NCBI GenBank assembly: GCA_019637225.1
Contig: JAHBWC010000086.1
Coordinates: forward strand, 1 to 35,081
DNA length: 35,081 bases
Direction: 5' to 3'
From: Labilithrix sp.
GTDB taxonomy: Bacteria; Myxococcota_A; Polyangia; Polyangiales; Polyangiaceae
In this document: positions 22,018-30,058 of the stretch, piece by piece
Layout: every line of letters begins with the position of its first letter
Numbering within the stretch: the stretch's first letter is position 1
Position numbers and translations under genes: made by a program
Notes under the pieces: model-generated
Databases searched by the model: none
What the model was told of the DNA's origin: nothing
The model's input: only the letters and a program-made list of their open reading frames with translations

Positions 22018-23346
22018 ATGTTCCGGCGATCGCACGTCCCGAGCGCCGAGGTCCACGAGACCCTCAGGCGCCACATCCTCGTCGACGGGTATCCGCTCGT
22101 CATCGATCTCGAAAAGAGCAGCGGCCCCGTCGTGCGCGACGCGACCAGCGGTCGCGAGCTCATCGATTTCTACTCGTTCTTCGCGTCGAATCCGCTCGGG
22201 TTCAACCACCCCGGCATGCTCGACGAGCGGACGCGGGAACGGCTCGCGGTGACGTCGATCGTCAAGGTCGCCAACTCGGACAAGTACACCACCTACTTCG
22301 CCGAGTTCGTCGACACGCTCGCGCGGACCGCGGCGCCGGCCGAGCTCTCGAAGTACTTCTTCGTCGAAGGCGGCGCGCTCGCGGTCGAGAACGCGCTGAA
22401 GACGGCGTTCGACTGGAAGGTGCGGAAGAACCTCGCCGCCGGGCGCGGCGAGCGCGGGCACCAGGTGCTGCACCTCGAGCGCGCCTTCCACGGTCGGTCC
22501 GGCTACACGATGAGCCTGACGAACACCGACCCGAACAAGACGGCGTACTTCCCGAAGTTCGACTGGCCGCGCATCCCGTCGCCGATGATCCGCTTCCCCC
22601 TCGCGGGCGCGCACGTCGCCGAGGTCGAGGAGCGCGAGCGGGCGGCCGTCGCCGCCGCGGAGGCCGCCTTCGCGCGCGCGCCGCACGAGATCGCGGCCAT
22701 CATCCTCGAGCCCATCCAGGGCGAGGGGGGAGACAACCACTTCCGCCCGAGCTTCTTCGCGGAGCTCCGGCGTCTCGCCGACGAGCACGAGGCGCTGCTC
22801 GTCTACGACGAGGTCCAGACCGGTCTCGGCGGCACCGGCGCGTGGTGGGCCTACCAGCACCACGGCGTCGCGCCCGACATCCTCTGCTTCGCGAAGAAGA
22901 TGCAGGTCGGCGGCATCCTCGTCTCGGACCGCATCGACGACGTCGAGGACAACGTCTTCCACAAGCCCGGACGCATCAACTCCACGTGGGGCGGCGGGCT
23001 CGTCGACATGGTCCGCGCGACGCGCATTCTCGAGATCATCGTCGAGGAGAAGCTCATCGAGAACGCCGCCGCGCGCGGCGCCGAGCTGCTCGCGGGCCTC
23101 GAGGCCATCCAGGCGCGCCGGCCCACGATCGACAACGCGCGCGGCAAGGGCCTCATGTGCGCGATCGACATGCCCGACGCCAAGACGCGCGACGCCGTGA
23201 TCAAGCGCTGCTTCGCCGACGGGATGCTCGTCCTCGCGTGCGGCGCGCGCTCGATCCGCTTCCGCCCGCCGCTCAACGTCGGCGCGGACGTCATTGCCGA
23301 CGGCGTCGCCCGCCTCGAGGCCGCGATCGCCGCCGTGTGTCCCTGA
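22018..23346 (+). CDS. lat: L-lysine 6-aminotransferase (PLP-dependent)
   Basis: Class III aminotransferase that moves the epsilon-amino group of lysine to 2-oxoglutarate, giving 2-aminoadipate semialdehyde (piperideine-6-carboxylate). The 442-residue length matches known Lat proteins (~450). Characteristic stretches are FYSFFASNPLGFNHPGM, VKVANSDKYTTYFAEFV, FHGRSGYTMSLTNTDPNK, the cofactor Asp region LLVYDEVQTGLGGTG, and CFAKKMQVGGI with the PLP lysine (K293 or K294). In actinomycetes Lat feeds alpha-aminoadipate into beta-lactams, and in mycobacteria it is a persistence-associated gene; here no biosynthetic partner is adjacent, so lysine catabolism is as likely. It is divergent from the methyltransferase gene and convergent with clpB; TAAAGG lies 6 nt before the ATG. 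Confidence 0.92.
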   Translation: MFRRSHVPSAEVHETLRRHILVDGYPLVIDLEKSSGPVVRDATSGRELIDFYSFFASNPLGFNHPGMLDERTRERLAVTSIVKVANSDKYTTYFAEFVDTLARTAAPAELSKYFFVEGGALAVENALKTAFDWKVRKNLAAGRGERGHQVLHLERAFHGRSGYTMSLTNTDPNKTAYFPKFDWPRIPSPMIRFPLAGAHVAEVEERERAAVAAAEAAFARAPHEIAAIILEPIQGEGGDNHFRPSFFAELRRLADEHEALLVYDEVQTGLGGTGAWWAYQHHGVAPDILCFAKKMQVGGILVSDRIDDVEDNVFHKPGRINSTWGGGLVDMVRATRILEIIVEEKLIENAAARGAELLAGLEAIQARRPTIDNARGKGLMCAIDMPDAKTRDAVIKRCFADGMLVLACGARSIRFRPPLNVGADVIADGVARLEAAIAAVCP

Positions 23347-23350
23347 CGGC

Positions 23351-23382
23351 CCGGCGACGCGCCGTCATGCGCGCGTCGCCGG
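23351..23382. terminator. Bidirectional hairpin between lat and clpB
   Basis: A perfect 12-bp stem (CCGGCGACGCGC at 23351-23362 and its complement at 23371-23382) with an 8-nt loop CGTCATGC fills most of the 57-bp gap between the two convergent stops. It starts 5 nt after the lat stop. No T-tract is present on either side. This is the strongest terminator candidate in the window. Confidence 0.6.
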
Positions 23383-23403
23383 TCGCGGGGAGGCGCGGGC
23401 GCC

Positions 23404-25995
23404 TCACCCCTTGATGAACTGGAAGCCCTCGCCTTCGACGTCGCAGCGGACGGTGCTGCCGTTGGCGTAGCCGCCGGCGAGGAGCTCCTCGGCGAGCGGG
23501 TCCTGCACGGCCTTGACGATCGCGCGCTTCACCGGCCGCGCGCCGAACGCCGGCTCGTAGCCGATCTCGACGAGGCGCATCTTCGCCGCCTCGGTCAGCT
23601 CGAGCTTGAGCTCGCGATCGGCGACGAGCTTCTCCACCTTGCGGAGCTGGATGTCGACGATCCCGCGGAGGTCCGTCTTCGAGAGCGGGCGGAAGATGAT
23701 GACGTCGTCGATGCGGTTCAAGAACTCCGGGCGGAGGAAGTTCTTGAGCTCCTCGCGGAGGACGTCGCGGAGCGCCTCGCGGCCCTCGTCGGACTCGAAC
23801 AGCTTCGAGTCGGTCTCGAGGATGCGCTGCGAGCCGATGTTGCTCGTCATGATGACGACGGTGTTCGAGAAGTCCGCGGTGCGGCCGCGGCCGTCGGTGA
23901 GGCGGCCGTCGTCGAGCACCTGGAGGAGCAGGTTGAAGACGTCGGCGTGCGCCTTCTCGACCTCGTCGAAGAGCAAGACGCTGTACGGCCGGCGGCGGAC
24001 GGCCTCGGTGAGGAAGCCGCCCTCCTCGCTGTCGACGTAGCCCGGCGGCGCGCCGACGAGGCGCTGCGCCATGTGCTTCTCCATGAACTCGCTCATGTCG
24101 AGGCGGGTCATCGACTGCTCGTCGTCGAAGAGGAACTCGGCGAGCGCCTTGGCGAGCTCGGTCTTGCCGACGCCCGACGGCCCGAGGAAGAGGAAGCTCC
24201 CGATGGGCTTGCCCGGATCGCGGAGGCCGACGCGCCCGCGGCGGACCGCCTTCGAGATCGCCTTCACGGCCTCGTCCTGTCCGATGACGCGCTCGCTGAG
24301 CCGCTGCTCCATCTTCAGGAGCTTCTCGCTCTCGGCCTCGAGCATCTTCGAGACGGGGATGCCGGTCCAGTCGCCGAGCACCTGCGCGACGTCCTCTTCG
24401 GCGACGACGCGAGAGACGCCGTCCTTGAGGCCGGCCTTCTCGACCGCGGAGTCGGCGGCCTCGAGGCGGCGGCGCACGTCGGGCATCTGTACGTGCTCGA
24501 GCTCGCCGAGCTTGGCGAAGTTCTGCTCCTGCCGCGCCTGCTCGAGCTGCGTCTGGAGCCGCGTCATCTCCTCTTTCAGCGCGGCCTGCGCGGCGAGAGC
24601 GCCGCGTCGTGACTCGAGCTTCGTGCGCATCTCGGCGACGGAGGGCTCGAGCTCGCGGATCTCCTTCTCGATGCGCTCGCGCGTCTTGACGCTCATCGCG
24701 TCGACGTCGTCCTCGAGGCCCGAGAGCTGCGCCTTCAGCGAGGCGACGCGGCGGATCGCGTCGTCCATGTGCGCCGGCAGGCCGTCGATCTCGACGCGCT
24801 TGCGCGCGGCGGCCTCGTCGAGGAGATCGATCGCGCTGTCGGGGAGCGCGCGCTCCTGGACGTAGCGCTTGGCGAGGCGAACGGCGGCGGTGATGGCCGG
24901 ATCGCCGATCTGGACCTTGTGGTGCGCCTCGTAGCGGGTGGCGATGCCGCGCAGGATCTCGACGGCGCGCTCGGGGGTCGCCGGATCGATCGTGAGCACG
25001 GTGAAGCGGCGGAGGAGGTTCGGGTCCTTCTCCGAGAGCTTGCGGATCCCTTCCGGCGTCGTCGACGCGAGCAGGCGCACCTCGCCGCGCGCGAGCAGCG
25101 GCTTCAAGAGGTCGCCGATCCCGCTCCCGCCGGCGGCTTGACCGAGCAAGGACTCGAGCGCGGAGATGAAGAGCAGCGAGTCCTTGCCCTTGATCGAGGC
25201 GATCACCTGCTTCAGGCGGTCTTCGATCTCGCCGCGGAGCTTCGCGCCAGCCACGAGGAGGCCGGTCTCGAGCTCGAGGATCGACAGCGACGCGAGGTTC
25301 TGCGGGACGTCTCCGGCCGCGATGCGCATCGCGAGGGCGCCGACGATCGCCGTCTTGCCGACGCCGGGCTCGCCCACGAGCAGCGGGTGGTTCTTCTGGC
25401 GGCGCTCGAGGATCTGCAGGAGGCGGCGCACCTCGACGTCGCGGCCGATGACCGGATCGAAGCCGCTCTCGCGTGCGCGCGCGGTCAGATCGTGCAGGTA
25501 ACGCGCGGCGTCCGCGGAAGAGCCGGGCATCGACGCGCTGACGATGTCGCGCGGAACGCTCTTCAGGGCGGCCATGTGCGGGCGGAACGAGCCCGGCCCG
25601 AGCGCGAACGCCTGGAGTACGACGGCGGCCGGCCCGCGGATCTCCTGCGAGAGCGCGTTGAGCAGGTTCTCGACGCCGACCTGGCCCTTGTCGGCCTCCT
25701 TCTCCGCGCGCCCGAGGAGCTGGAGCATCGCGGTCGAGAGGTACGCGAGCCCGGCGCCCGCCTTCGCGAGCTTCTGGAGCTGCGCCTCGACCTCGGCCGC
25801 GACGTCCGCCGGATCGGCGCCGGCCTTCTTGAAGACCTCGGCGACGCCGCGGTCGCGATCGAGCGATCGCGCGAGCAGGTGGACCGGCTCCACCTGCACG
25901 TGCTTGCGCTCGTCGGCGAGGGTCTGCGCGCCGGCGACGAGGGCCTTGGCGTCGGGGGCGTATCGCTCGAGGTGAATCGTCTGCTCGGAGGCCAT
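23404..25995 (-). CDS. clpB: ClpB-type AAA+ disaggregase with degenerate first ATPase domain
   Basis: Hexameric protein disaggregase that normally works with DnaK; cytoplasmic. Its 863 residues match the ClpB layout: N-domain with two Clp_N repeats (1-~145), NBD1 (~155-400), coiled-coil M domain (~405-525), NBD2 (~545-760) and C-terminal domain. NBD1 keeps Walker A GEPGVGKT (208-215, K214) and the arginines of LLRRF. However, Walker B, IDELH in ClpB, reads ISALE (277-281), so both the Asp and the catalytic Glu are gone, and the pore-loop KYRG reads KLRG (Leu253). NBD2 is intact: GPSGVGKT (K611), DEVEK (D677, E678) and GAPPGYVDSEEGG with its pore Tyr. NBD1 probably binds but does not hydrolyse ATP. 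TACGTT lies 10 nt before the ATG (25995). A second, canonical ClpB may exist elsewhere. Confidence 0.92.
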   Translation of the reverse strand: MASEQTIHLERYAPDAKALVAGAQTLADERKHVQVEPVHLLARSLDRDRGVAEVFKKAGADPADVAAEVEAQLQKLAKAGAGLAYLSTAMLQLLGRAEKEADKGQVGVENLLNALSQEIRGPAAVVLQAFALGPGSFRPHMAALKSVPRDIVSASMPGSSADAARYLHDLTARARESGFDPVIGRDVEVRRLLQILERRQKNHPLLVGEPGVGKTAIVGALAMRIAAGDVPQNLASLSILELETGLLVAGAKLRGEIEDRLKQVIASIKGKDSLLFISALESLLGQAAGGSGIGDLLKPLLARGEVRLLASTTPEGIRKLSEKDPNLLRRFTVLTIDPATPERAVEILRGIATRYEAHHKVQIGDPAITAAVRLAKRYVQERALPDSAIDLLDEAAARKRVEIDGLPAHMDDAIRRVASLKAQLSGLEDDVDAMSVKTRERIEKEIRELEPSVAEMRTKLESRRGALAAQAALKEEMTRLQTQLEQARQEQNFAKLGELEHVQMPDVRRRLEAADSAVEKAGLKDGVSRVVAEEDVAQVLGDWTGIPVSKMLEAESEKLLKMEQRLSERVIGQDEAVKAISKAVRRGRVGLRDPGKPIGSFLFLGPSGVGKTELAKALAEFLFDDEQSMTRLDMSEFMEKHMAQRLVGAPPGYVDSEEGGFLTEAVRRRPYSVLLFDEVEKAHADVFNLLLQVLDDGRLTDGRGRTADFSNTVVIMTSNIGSQRILETDSKLFESDEGREALRDVLREELKNFLRPEFLNRIDDVIIFRPLSKTDLRGIVDIQLRKVEKLVADRELKLELTEAAKMRLVEIGYEPAFGARPVKRAIVKAVQDPLAEELLAGGYANGSTVRCDVEGEGFQFIKG

Positions 25996-26005
25996 GGGAA
26001 GGTCG

Positions 26006-26011
26006 AACGTA
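26006..26011 (-). promoter_or_regulatory. -10-like hexamer TACGTT before clpB
   Basis: Minus-strand GGTACGTT ends 10 nt before ATG 25995. No CIRCE-like inverted repeat or heat-shock -35 element was seen next to it, so heat regulation is not supported by this sequence. Confidence 0.35.
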
Positions 26012-26065
26012 CCACGGTCGCTGGCGGTCTTCTCCCGTCGGCCGCGCGGGCGCGAAGACCGCCCG

Positions 26066-26545
26066 TCAGTCGTCGCATTCCTGATAGCAAGCGTTCAGCG
26101 CGGCGCATTCCGTGTCCTCGAAGCACCCGTCCCACGAGGCGCAGCACGACGTGTTCGTGCACTGGTCGCAGTCGAGCGAGGTCGTGAGGACCGGAGCGCT
26201 GCACGTCCCTCCGTCGGGCGCGGCGCCGTCGGCGACGATCCCGCCGTCGATCGGGAGCTCCTCGATGCACGGGTCGGAGCAGAACGTCTCCCAGCAGGTG
26301 TCGATCGCCTCGTCCTTCGCGATCGCCGTTGGATGGGCCTCCTCGCACGCCTTTCGGCACGACTTCGGCGTGGCGGCGTCGTCGGCGGCGGGCGGGGCGC
26401 GGTTCACGTCGGGCGCCCGGTCGGCGCCGGCGTCGGTCGCCGCTGGCGCCTCGTCATCGGAGCAACCCCCGCTCGCGGAGGAGAGCGCGAGCACGCCTGC
26501 GAAGCTGCCGAGGACGAGGACGGTGCCGAGCGTGCGAGAGCTCAT
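26066..26545 (-). CDS. Cys-rich hypothetical lipoprotein
   Basis: Not recognised by family. Start ATG 26545 gives a signal ending in the lipobox-like SASGGC, then an acidic low-complexity linker (ATDAGADRAPDVNRAPPA), then a compact domain with about 12 cysteines (SCRKACEEAHP, DTCWETFCSDPC, CDQCTNTSCCASWDGCFEDTEC, here split in two runs: CDQCTNTSCC and ASWDGCFEDTEC). Spacing suggests two disulphide-rich units. Such lipoproteins are frequent in Polyangiales-type genomes and have no known role. A longer start at TTG 26581 is possible but has no support; TACCGC (26558-26553) lies 7 nt before the ATG. Confidence 0.68.
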   Translation of the reverse strand: MSSRTLGTVLVLGSFAGVLALSSASGGCSDDEAPAATDAGADRAPDVNRAPPAADDAATPKSCRKACEEAHPTAIAKDEAIDTCWETFCSDPCIEELPIDGGIVADGAAPDGGTCSAPVLTTSLDCDQCTNTSCCASWDGCFEDTECAALNACYQECDD

Positions 26546-26635
26546 CCTCGAGGCGGTACCGGCCGCGTTCGGCGTGGTCAAGCTCGTCCGTCGACCGCGA
26601 TCGAAGCGTGTGCGACGTGCGGCGCGCGCGTCCGA

Positions 26636-26890
26636 TCAGGCCGCGATCTTCTTGTCGAGCTCGCCCGACTGCTCGAGCGCGCGGAGCTCATCGAAGCCGC
26701 CGATCGCCTCGTCGCCGATGAAGATCTGCGGCACCGTGCGCCGCCCGGTCGTCTCGACGAGCCAGCTGCGCTTTTCCGGATCGTGGGTCACGTCGATCTC
26801 CTCGAACGCGATGCCTCGCGCCTTGAGCAGGAGCTTGGCTCGGACACAGTACGGGCAGATCAGGGTCGAGTAGACGCGTACGGCCTTCAT
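26636..26890 (-). CDS. grxC: Glutaredoxin (Grx3 type)
   Basis: Dithiol glutaredoxin of 84 residues, the usual size; reduces disulphides and glutathione-mixed disulphides in the cytoplasm. The active site is C12-P-Y-C15. The cis-Pro region (RRTVPQIFIGDEAIGGFDEL) carries the conserved TVP and GG-[FY]-D glutathione-binding residues. TATCCT (26907-26902) lies 11 nt before the ATG, so it is probably transcribed on its own rather than with the aminotransferase upstream, from which it is separated by 72 bp. Confidence 0.94.
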   Translation of the reverse strand: MKAVRVYSTLICPYCVRAKLLLKARGIAFEEIDVTHDPEKRSWLVETTGRRTVPQIFIGDEAIGGFDELRALEQSGELDKKIAA

Positions 26891-26901
26891 GGGGCACCCG
26901 A

Positions 26902-26907
26902 AGGATA
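26902..26907 (-). promoter_or_regulatory. -10-like hexamer TATCCT before grxC
   Basis: Minus-strand CTTATCCT ends 11 nt before ATG 26890. No Shine-Dalgarno lies between. Confidence 0.35.
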
Positions 26908-26962
26908 AGGAGCCCGTCCGGCGCTGGCGAGCCCGGATCGGACTGGCGGGCGGGCTCCGAAC

Positions 26963-28168
26963 CTAGAGCGCGAGCGCCTCGACGAGGCGCTCGACGTCCA
27001 GAGCCGCGACCGAGCAGAGGGCGACGCGGAGCGCGCCCTTCTGCGGGACGACGAACACGCCCTTCTCCTTCATCCGTCCGGCGCGCTCGTGGGCGTCGTC
27101 GGCGAAGACGGTGACGAAGAAGCCGCCATCGTAGCGGGGGTAGCGGAGCGACCGCTTCGGGGCGAGCTCGTTGAACGCCGCCACGCGCGCGCCGAGGAGC
27201 GCCTTCAGCTCGTCGCGCTCCCGATCGCAGGCCGCCGCGAGGGCGGGATCGGTGAGCAGCCGCGTGATCGCGCGCATGCCGCCGCGCGAGCAGTTCGACC
27301 ACGTGCCGCGGCACGAGTACGAGAACGCTGCCTCCGTCGCCCGGCGCTCGGCGGGATCGGGCACGCAGGCGACGATCGCGCCGACGCGGAGGCCGTAGTG
27401 CGTGTAGGTCTTCGACGCGCTCCACGCGAAGACGAGGCCGACCTTGCCGAGGAGCGGCCGGAGCTCCTTCAGGAACGCGCGCGGATCGTTCGCGTTGTAG
27501 GCGAAGTACGCCATGTCGACGAGGAGGGTGATCGGCGCCTCGCTCGCGTGCGCGATCAGCCGCTCGACGACCGCGCGCCACTCCTCGGCGCGCATCGAGT
27601 AGCCGGTGGGGTTGTGGCAGGGATCGTTGAGGAACAGGAGCACGCGCTTCTGCTCGGCGATCTGGCTCACGAGCGCGCGGTCGAGCGCCGCGACATCCAT
27701 CGACCCGTCGGCGGCGAACATCGAGAACGTCGAGACCCTGCGCTCGCCCTCGTCGCACAAGGTCTGGTACGGACCCCAGAAGTAGCTCGTCGTCAGCAGC
27801 GACTGCCCTGCCTCGAGGTAGTTCGCGATCGCGTGGCGAAGCGCGCCCGTCCCGCCCGGCGTCGCGGCCGCGACCGCGGCGTCGCGCATCTCGGGCTCGT
27901 CCTTGAAGACGTCGGCGATCACGGCCGAGAGGAAATCGGTCGAGCCGGCGATCGGCGCGTACGGCGCCCACTCCTCGGCCGGCACCTCGTGCACCGCACG
28001 CGCCGCGGTTGGGAGGATCGCGAGCGCGCCGTCGTCCCGAAGGAGGGCGCCGACGGTCCCGTTCACGATCGCCTCGCCCTTGGCCTTCCGCGCGACGGCT
28101 TCCTTGTTCAGCGCGAAGATCGGATCGTCGGACGGACGGCCCTGGTGAGACGGAATGACGTGGAGCAT
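26963..28168 (-). CDS. Class I PLP aminotransferase (aspartate/aromatic type)
   Basis: Fold-type I aminotransferase of 401 residues. Typical class I (aspartate/tyrosine family) motifs: the phosphate-binding TPGGTGALRHAI, LFLNDPCHNPTGYSM with the PLP-binding Asn, LLVDMAYFAYN with the PLP-binding Asp, and WSASKTYTHYGLRVG with the Schiff-base lysine K253. These are features of the Asp/aromatic aminotransferase branch (AspC/TyrB-like), and the length agrees. Whether it prefers aspartate, aromatic or other amino acids cannot be told. TAGCAG (minus, 28181-28176) ends 7 nt before the ATG. It lies between a lipoprotein gene (57 bp) and grxC (72 bp), with no evident pathway partners. Confidence 0.87.
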   Translation of the reverse strand: MLHVIPSHQGRPSDDPIFALNKEAVARKAKGEAIVNGTVGALLRDDGALAILPTAARAVHEVPAEEWAPYAPIAGSTDFLSAVIADVFKDEPEMRDAAVAAATPGGTGALRHAIANYLEAGQSLLTTSYFWGPYQTLCDEGERRVSTFSMFAADGSMDVAALDRALVSQIAEQKRVLLFLNDPCHNPTGYSMRAEEWRAVVERLIAHASEAPITLLVDMAYFAYNANDPRAFLKELRPLLGKVGLVFAWSASKTYTHYGLRVGAIVACVPDPAERRATEAAFSYSCRGTWSNCSRGGMRAITRLLTDPALAAACDRERDELKALLGARVAAFNELAPKRSLRYPRYDGGFFVTVFADDAHERAGRMKEKGVFVVPQKGALRVALCSVAALDVERLVEALAL

Positions 28169-28225
28169 GCCAAGCCTGCTACCGCTCGTGCGCCCGCGCG
28201 TAAAGCGCCCACGCGGAGCGCGCGG

Positions 28226-29203
28226 TCAGATGCCCCCGGCGCAGGTGCTCGCCGGGGAGGCGTTGTTTCCGGGGATGAGCGGGCAGATGCCACTTCCGCA
28301 GTGGCTCTGACCACAGCAGTACTGCATCTCGCTCCCGCAGTTGGCCATCCCGATGCAGAGCGGACCGCCCACGGAGCTGCAGCACACCTTGCCGCCTTCG
28401 CACGGCTCCGCCATCCCGCCGGGCGTCTTGGGGCAATAGAGCGGCCCCATCGAGCCGGTGGGGCAGTAGGCGGCGTTGACGGGCTGAAGACCGCCGTCGC
28501 CGCCGTCGATCCCGCCGTCCTTCGGCCCGCCGTCGCCGCCGTCGGTGGAGGGCCCGCCGTCGGTGAGGGGCCCGCCGTCGCCGCCGTCGAGCGCGCCGCT
28601 GTCGTCGTCCGGGAGCGGACCGGCGTCGGGGATGACGGCGCCGCCCTCGTCGAAGCCGCCGTCCGGGAGCTCCCCCGGCCGGCCGCAGTCACCGCCCGAG
28701 CAGGCGGTCTCGGAGTCGAAGCAGATCCCCTTGCTGCAGGTCGAGAACGCGTCGCACGGGACATTGGCGCAGTCCGGATCGATCGCGATCGGCATCCGGA
28801 GGCGAGCGTGCTCGACGAAGGCGAAGCGGCGTCGCGCGACGATGCAGCCCTCGTAGCGCGGCGGCTTGCAGCTCGTCGGGTCCTTGCCGCCGTAGCCGAC
28901 GACGACGATGACGGACGCTCGCCCCGGATCGGTCGGCGTCACGACGAGCGTGCCGATGCTCCCCGTGGCCTCGTCGCAGGTCGTCGTCCGCGCGGTGACG
29001 AAGCCGCTCGCGACGCGCGCCTCCGTATCGAGCGGCTCGACGCCGACGGAGATCGCCGTGCCCGCCGCGATCTCCGCGCAGCGGGCCTTCTTGTCGAGCG
29101 AGAGCTCGAGCGTGACCTGCGTGGGCTCCTGGCAGCCCAGACCGAGGACGACGACGACGGCGGCGAAGAGCCCGCCAGCGAGGACCGTTCGCTTCCGCTT
29201 CAC
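28226..29203 (-). CDS. Lipoprotein with Asp-Gly-Gly-rich linker and Cys-rich C-terminus
   Basis: Function unknown. The signal peptide ends in the lipobox LGLGC. Residues about 25-150 are a beta-rich domain (QVTLELSLDKKARC, GTLVVTPTDPGRASVIVVVG), then a Cys motif (CANVPCDAFSTCSKGICF) of the kind found in 'high/low-molecular-weight' Polyangiales lipoproteins. A long linker is built of DGG/DGGDGGP units (encoded by 28485-28640, about residues 190-240), followed by a Cys-rich C-terminal domain of ~85 residues. Start: GTG 29203 is chosen because TACGAT (29215-29210) ends 6 nt upstream; the ATG at 29221 would place that element inside the gene. The linker is prone to length change because its DNA is a run of GCCGTC-like repeats. 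Confidence 0.7.
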   Translation of the reverse strand: MKRKRTVLAGGLFAAVVVVLGLGCQEPTQVTLELSLDKKARCAEIAAGTAISVGVEPLDTEARVASGFVTARTTTCDEATGSIGTLVVTPTDPGRASVIVVVGYGGKDPTSCKPPRYEGCIVARRRFAFVEHARLRMPIAIDPDCANVPCDAFSTCSKGICFDSETACSGGDCGRPGELPDGGFDEGGAVIPDAGPLPDDDSGALDGGDGGPLTDGGPSTDGGDGGPKDGGIDGGDGGLQPVNAAYCPTGSMGPLYCPKTPGGMAEPCEGGKVCCSSVGGPLCIGMANCGSEMQYCCGQSHCGSGICPLIPGNNASPASTCAGGI

Positions 29204-29209
29204 CCGCGC

Positions 29210-29215
29210 ATCGTA
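29210..29215 (-). promoter_or_regulatory. -10-like hexamer TACGAT deciding the lipoprotein start
   Basis: Minus-strand GCTACGAT ends 6 nt before GTG 29203. It favours this start over ATG 29221. Confidence 0.35.
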
Positions 29216-29230
29216 GCGCATCGCGGCGCG

Positions 29231-29926
29231 TCAGACCGCGAGGACCTCGTCGGCCTTGTCGACCGAGAGATACAGGCCGCGCGCGTAGAGCCTCCGCCGG
29301 TCCACCTCGGGCAGATCGCCGCGCCGCGCCGCCGTCGCCGACGAGAGCAGGATCGCCGCGACGACGGAGACGTTGAGGCTCTCGACGAAGCCGCGCATCG
29401 GCACCCGGACGCTCCGCGTGCACGCCTGCGCGAGGTCCTCGGCGATCCCGTCGCGCTCGTTTCCGAGGACGATCGCGAGCCGCGGAACGGACGCGAGGTC
29501 CTCGGGCGCGAGCTCGCCCTCGGCGTGCGCGCCGACGAGCTCGTAGCCGTCGGCGCGGAGCGCGGCGATCGCCTCCTCGGACCTCGGCCACCTGCGGAGA
29601 TCGACCCATTTCTCCGATCCGCGCGACACCGACGGCGCGAGGAGGAACGGCTCCTTGCGCTCGATGACGTTGACGCGCTGGACGCCGAAGGCCTCGCACG
29701 AGCGGACGACCGCCGCGCCGTTGTGCGGATCGTGCGGGGCGTCGAAGACGACCTGGACGCTGTCGAGGCGCGCCTCGATGACCGACAGCAGGCGCCGGCG
29801 GCGACGCTCGAGGACGAGGGGCTCGAGCAGCGCGATGACCCGCTCCGGATCCTCGCGCTCCACCTTGGCGATGAGGGAGGGGACGACCTGGCTCCCGGGG
29901 AGCACCCCTTCGCTGTGGCGCCGCAT
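29231..29926 (-). CDS. trmH: SpoU/TrmH-family RNA 2'-O-methyltransferase
   Basis: SPOUT-class methyltransferase of 231 residues, close in size and motif order to TrmH (tRNA Gm18 methyltransferase). Motif 1 is PHNGAAVVRSCEAFGV with the catalytic-site Asn/Arg, motif 2 is IVLGNERDGIAEDL, and motif 3 is VPMRGFVESLNVSVVAA, which forms the knotted SAM site. An N-terminal ~50-residue helical segment precedes the SPOUT core, as in TrmH. Specificity for Gm18 tRNA is likely but not certain; rRNA-specific relatives share these motifs. GTGCTAGCTG (element TAGCTG 29942-29937) ends 10 nt before the ATG. The gene is divergent from tamB across a 207-bp gap. Confidence 0.85.
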   Translation of the reverse strand: MRRHSEGVLPGSQVVPSLIAKVEREDPERVIALLEPLVLERRRRRLLSVIEARLDSVQVVFDAPHDPHNGAAVVRSCEAFGVQRVNVIERKEPFLLAPSVSRGSEKWVDLRRWPRSEEAIAALRADGYELVGAHAEGELAPEDLASVPRLAIVLGNERDGIAEDLAQACTRSVRVPMRGFVESLNVSVVAAILLSSATAARRGDLPEVDRRRLYARGLYLSVDKADEVLAV

Positions 29927-29936
29927 TTCGGGCCCT

Positions 29937-29942
29937 CAGCTA
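29937..29942 (-). promoter_or_regulatory. -10-like hexamer TAGCTG before trmH
   Basis: Minus-strand GTGCTAGCTG ends 10 nt before ATG 29926 and has the same GTGCTAG core found before the kinase (5414-5420) and helicase (10307-10313) genes. Confidence 0.35.
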
Positions 29943-30005
29943 GCACGACTCGCACGATCGGTGCCGCTCCGCGCCGTCGAGCCCAGCCGTATCCCCGCCC
30001 ACTAC

Positions 30006-30033
30006 TGCGCAAAGGCTCAGAACCTTGCGCAAA
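30006..30033. promoter_or_regulatory. Double TGCGCAAA element in the trmH-tamB divergent region
   Basis: TGCGCAAA occurs at 30006-30013 and again at 30026-30033, 20 bp apart, i.e. about two helical turns. The same stretch also forms an interrupted dyad, TGCGCAAAGG (30006-30015) against CCTTGCGCA (30023-30031), with one bulged base. TTGCGCAA (30025-30032) is itself palindromic. It lies ~25 bp upstream of the TATGCT at 30059-30064. This is a plausible operator for tamB, but no regulator is identifiable. Confidence 0.35.
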
Positions 30034-30058
30034 ACTGGGGGTCGAAGGGGGCGCCCGC

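Noticed and set aside
25996..26065. CIRCE or heat-shock promoter before clpB
   Set aside because: No TTAGCACTC-N9-GAGTGCTAA type repeat or sigma-32-like -35 box could be seen in the short gap.
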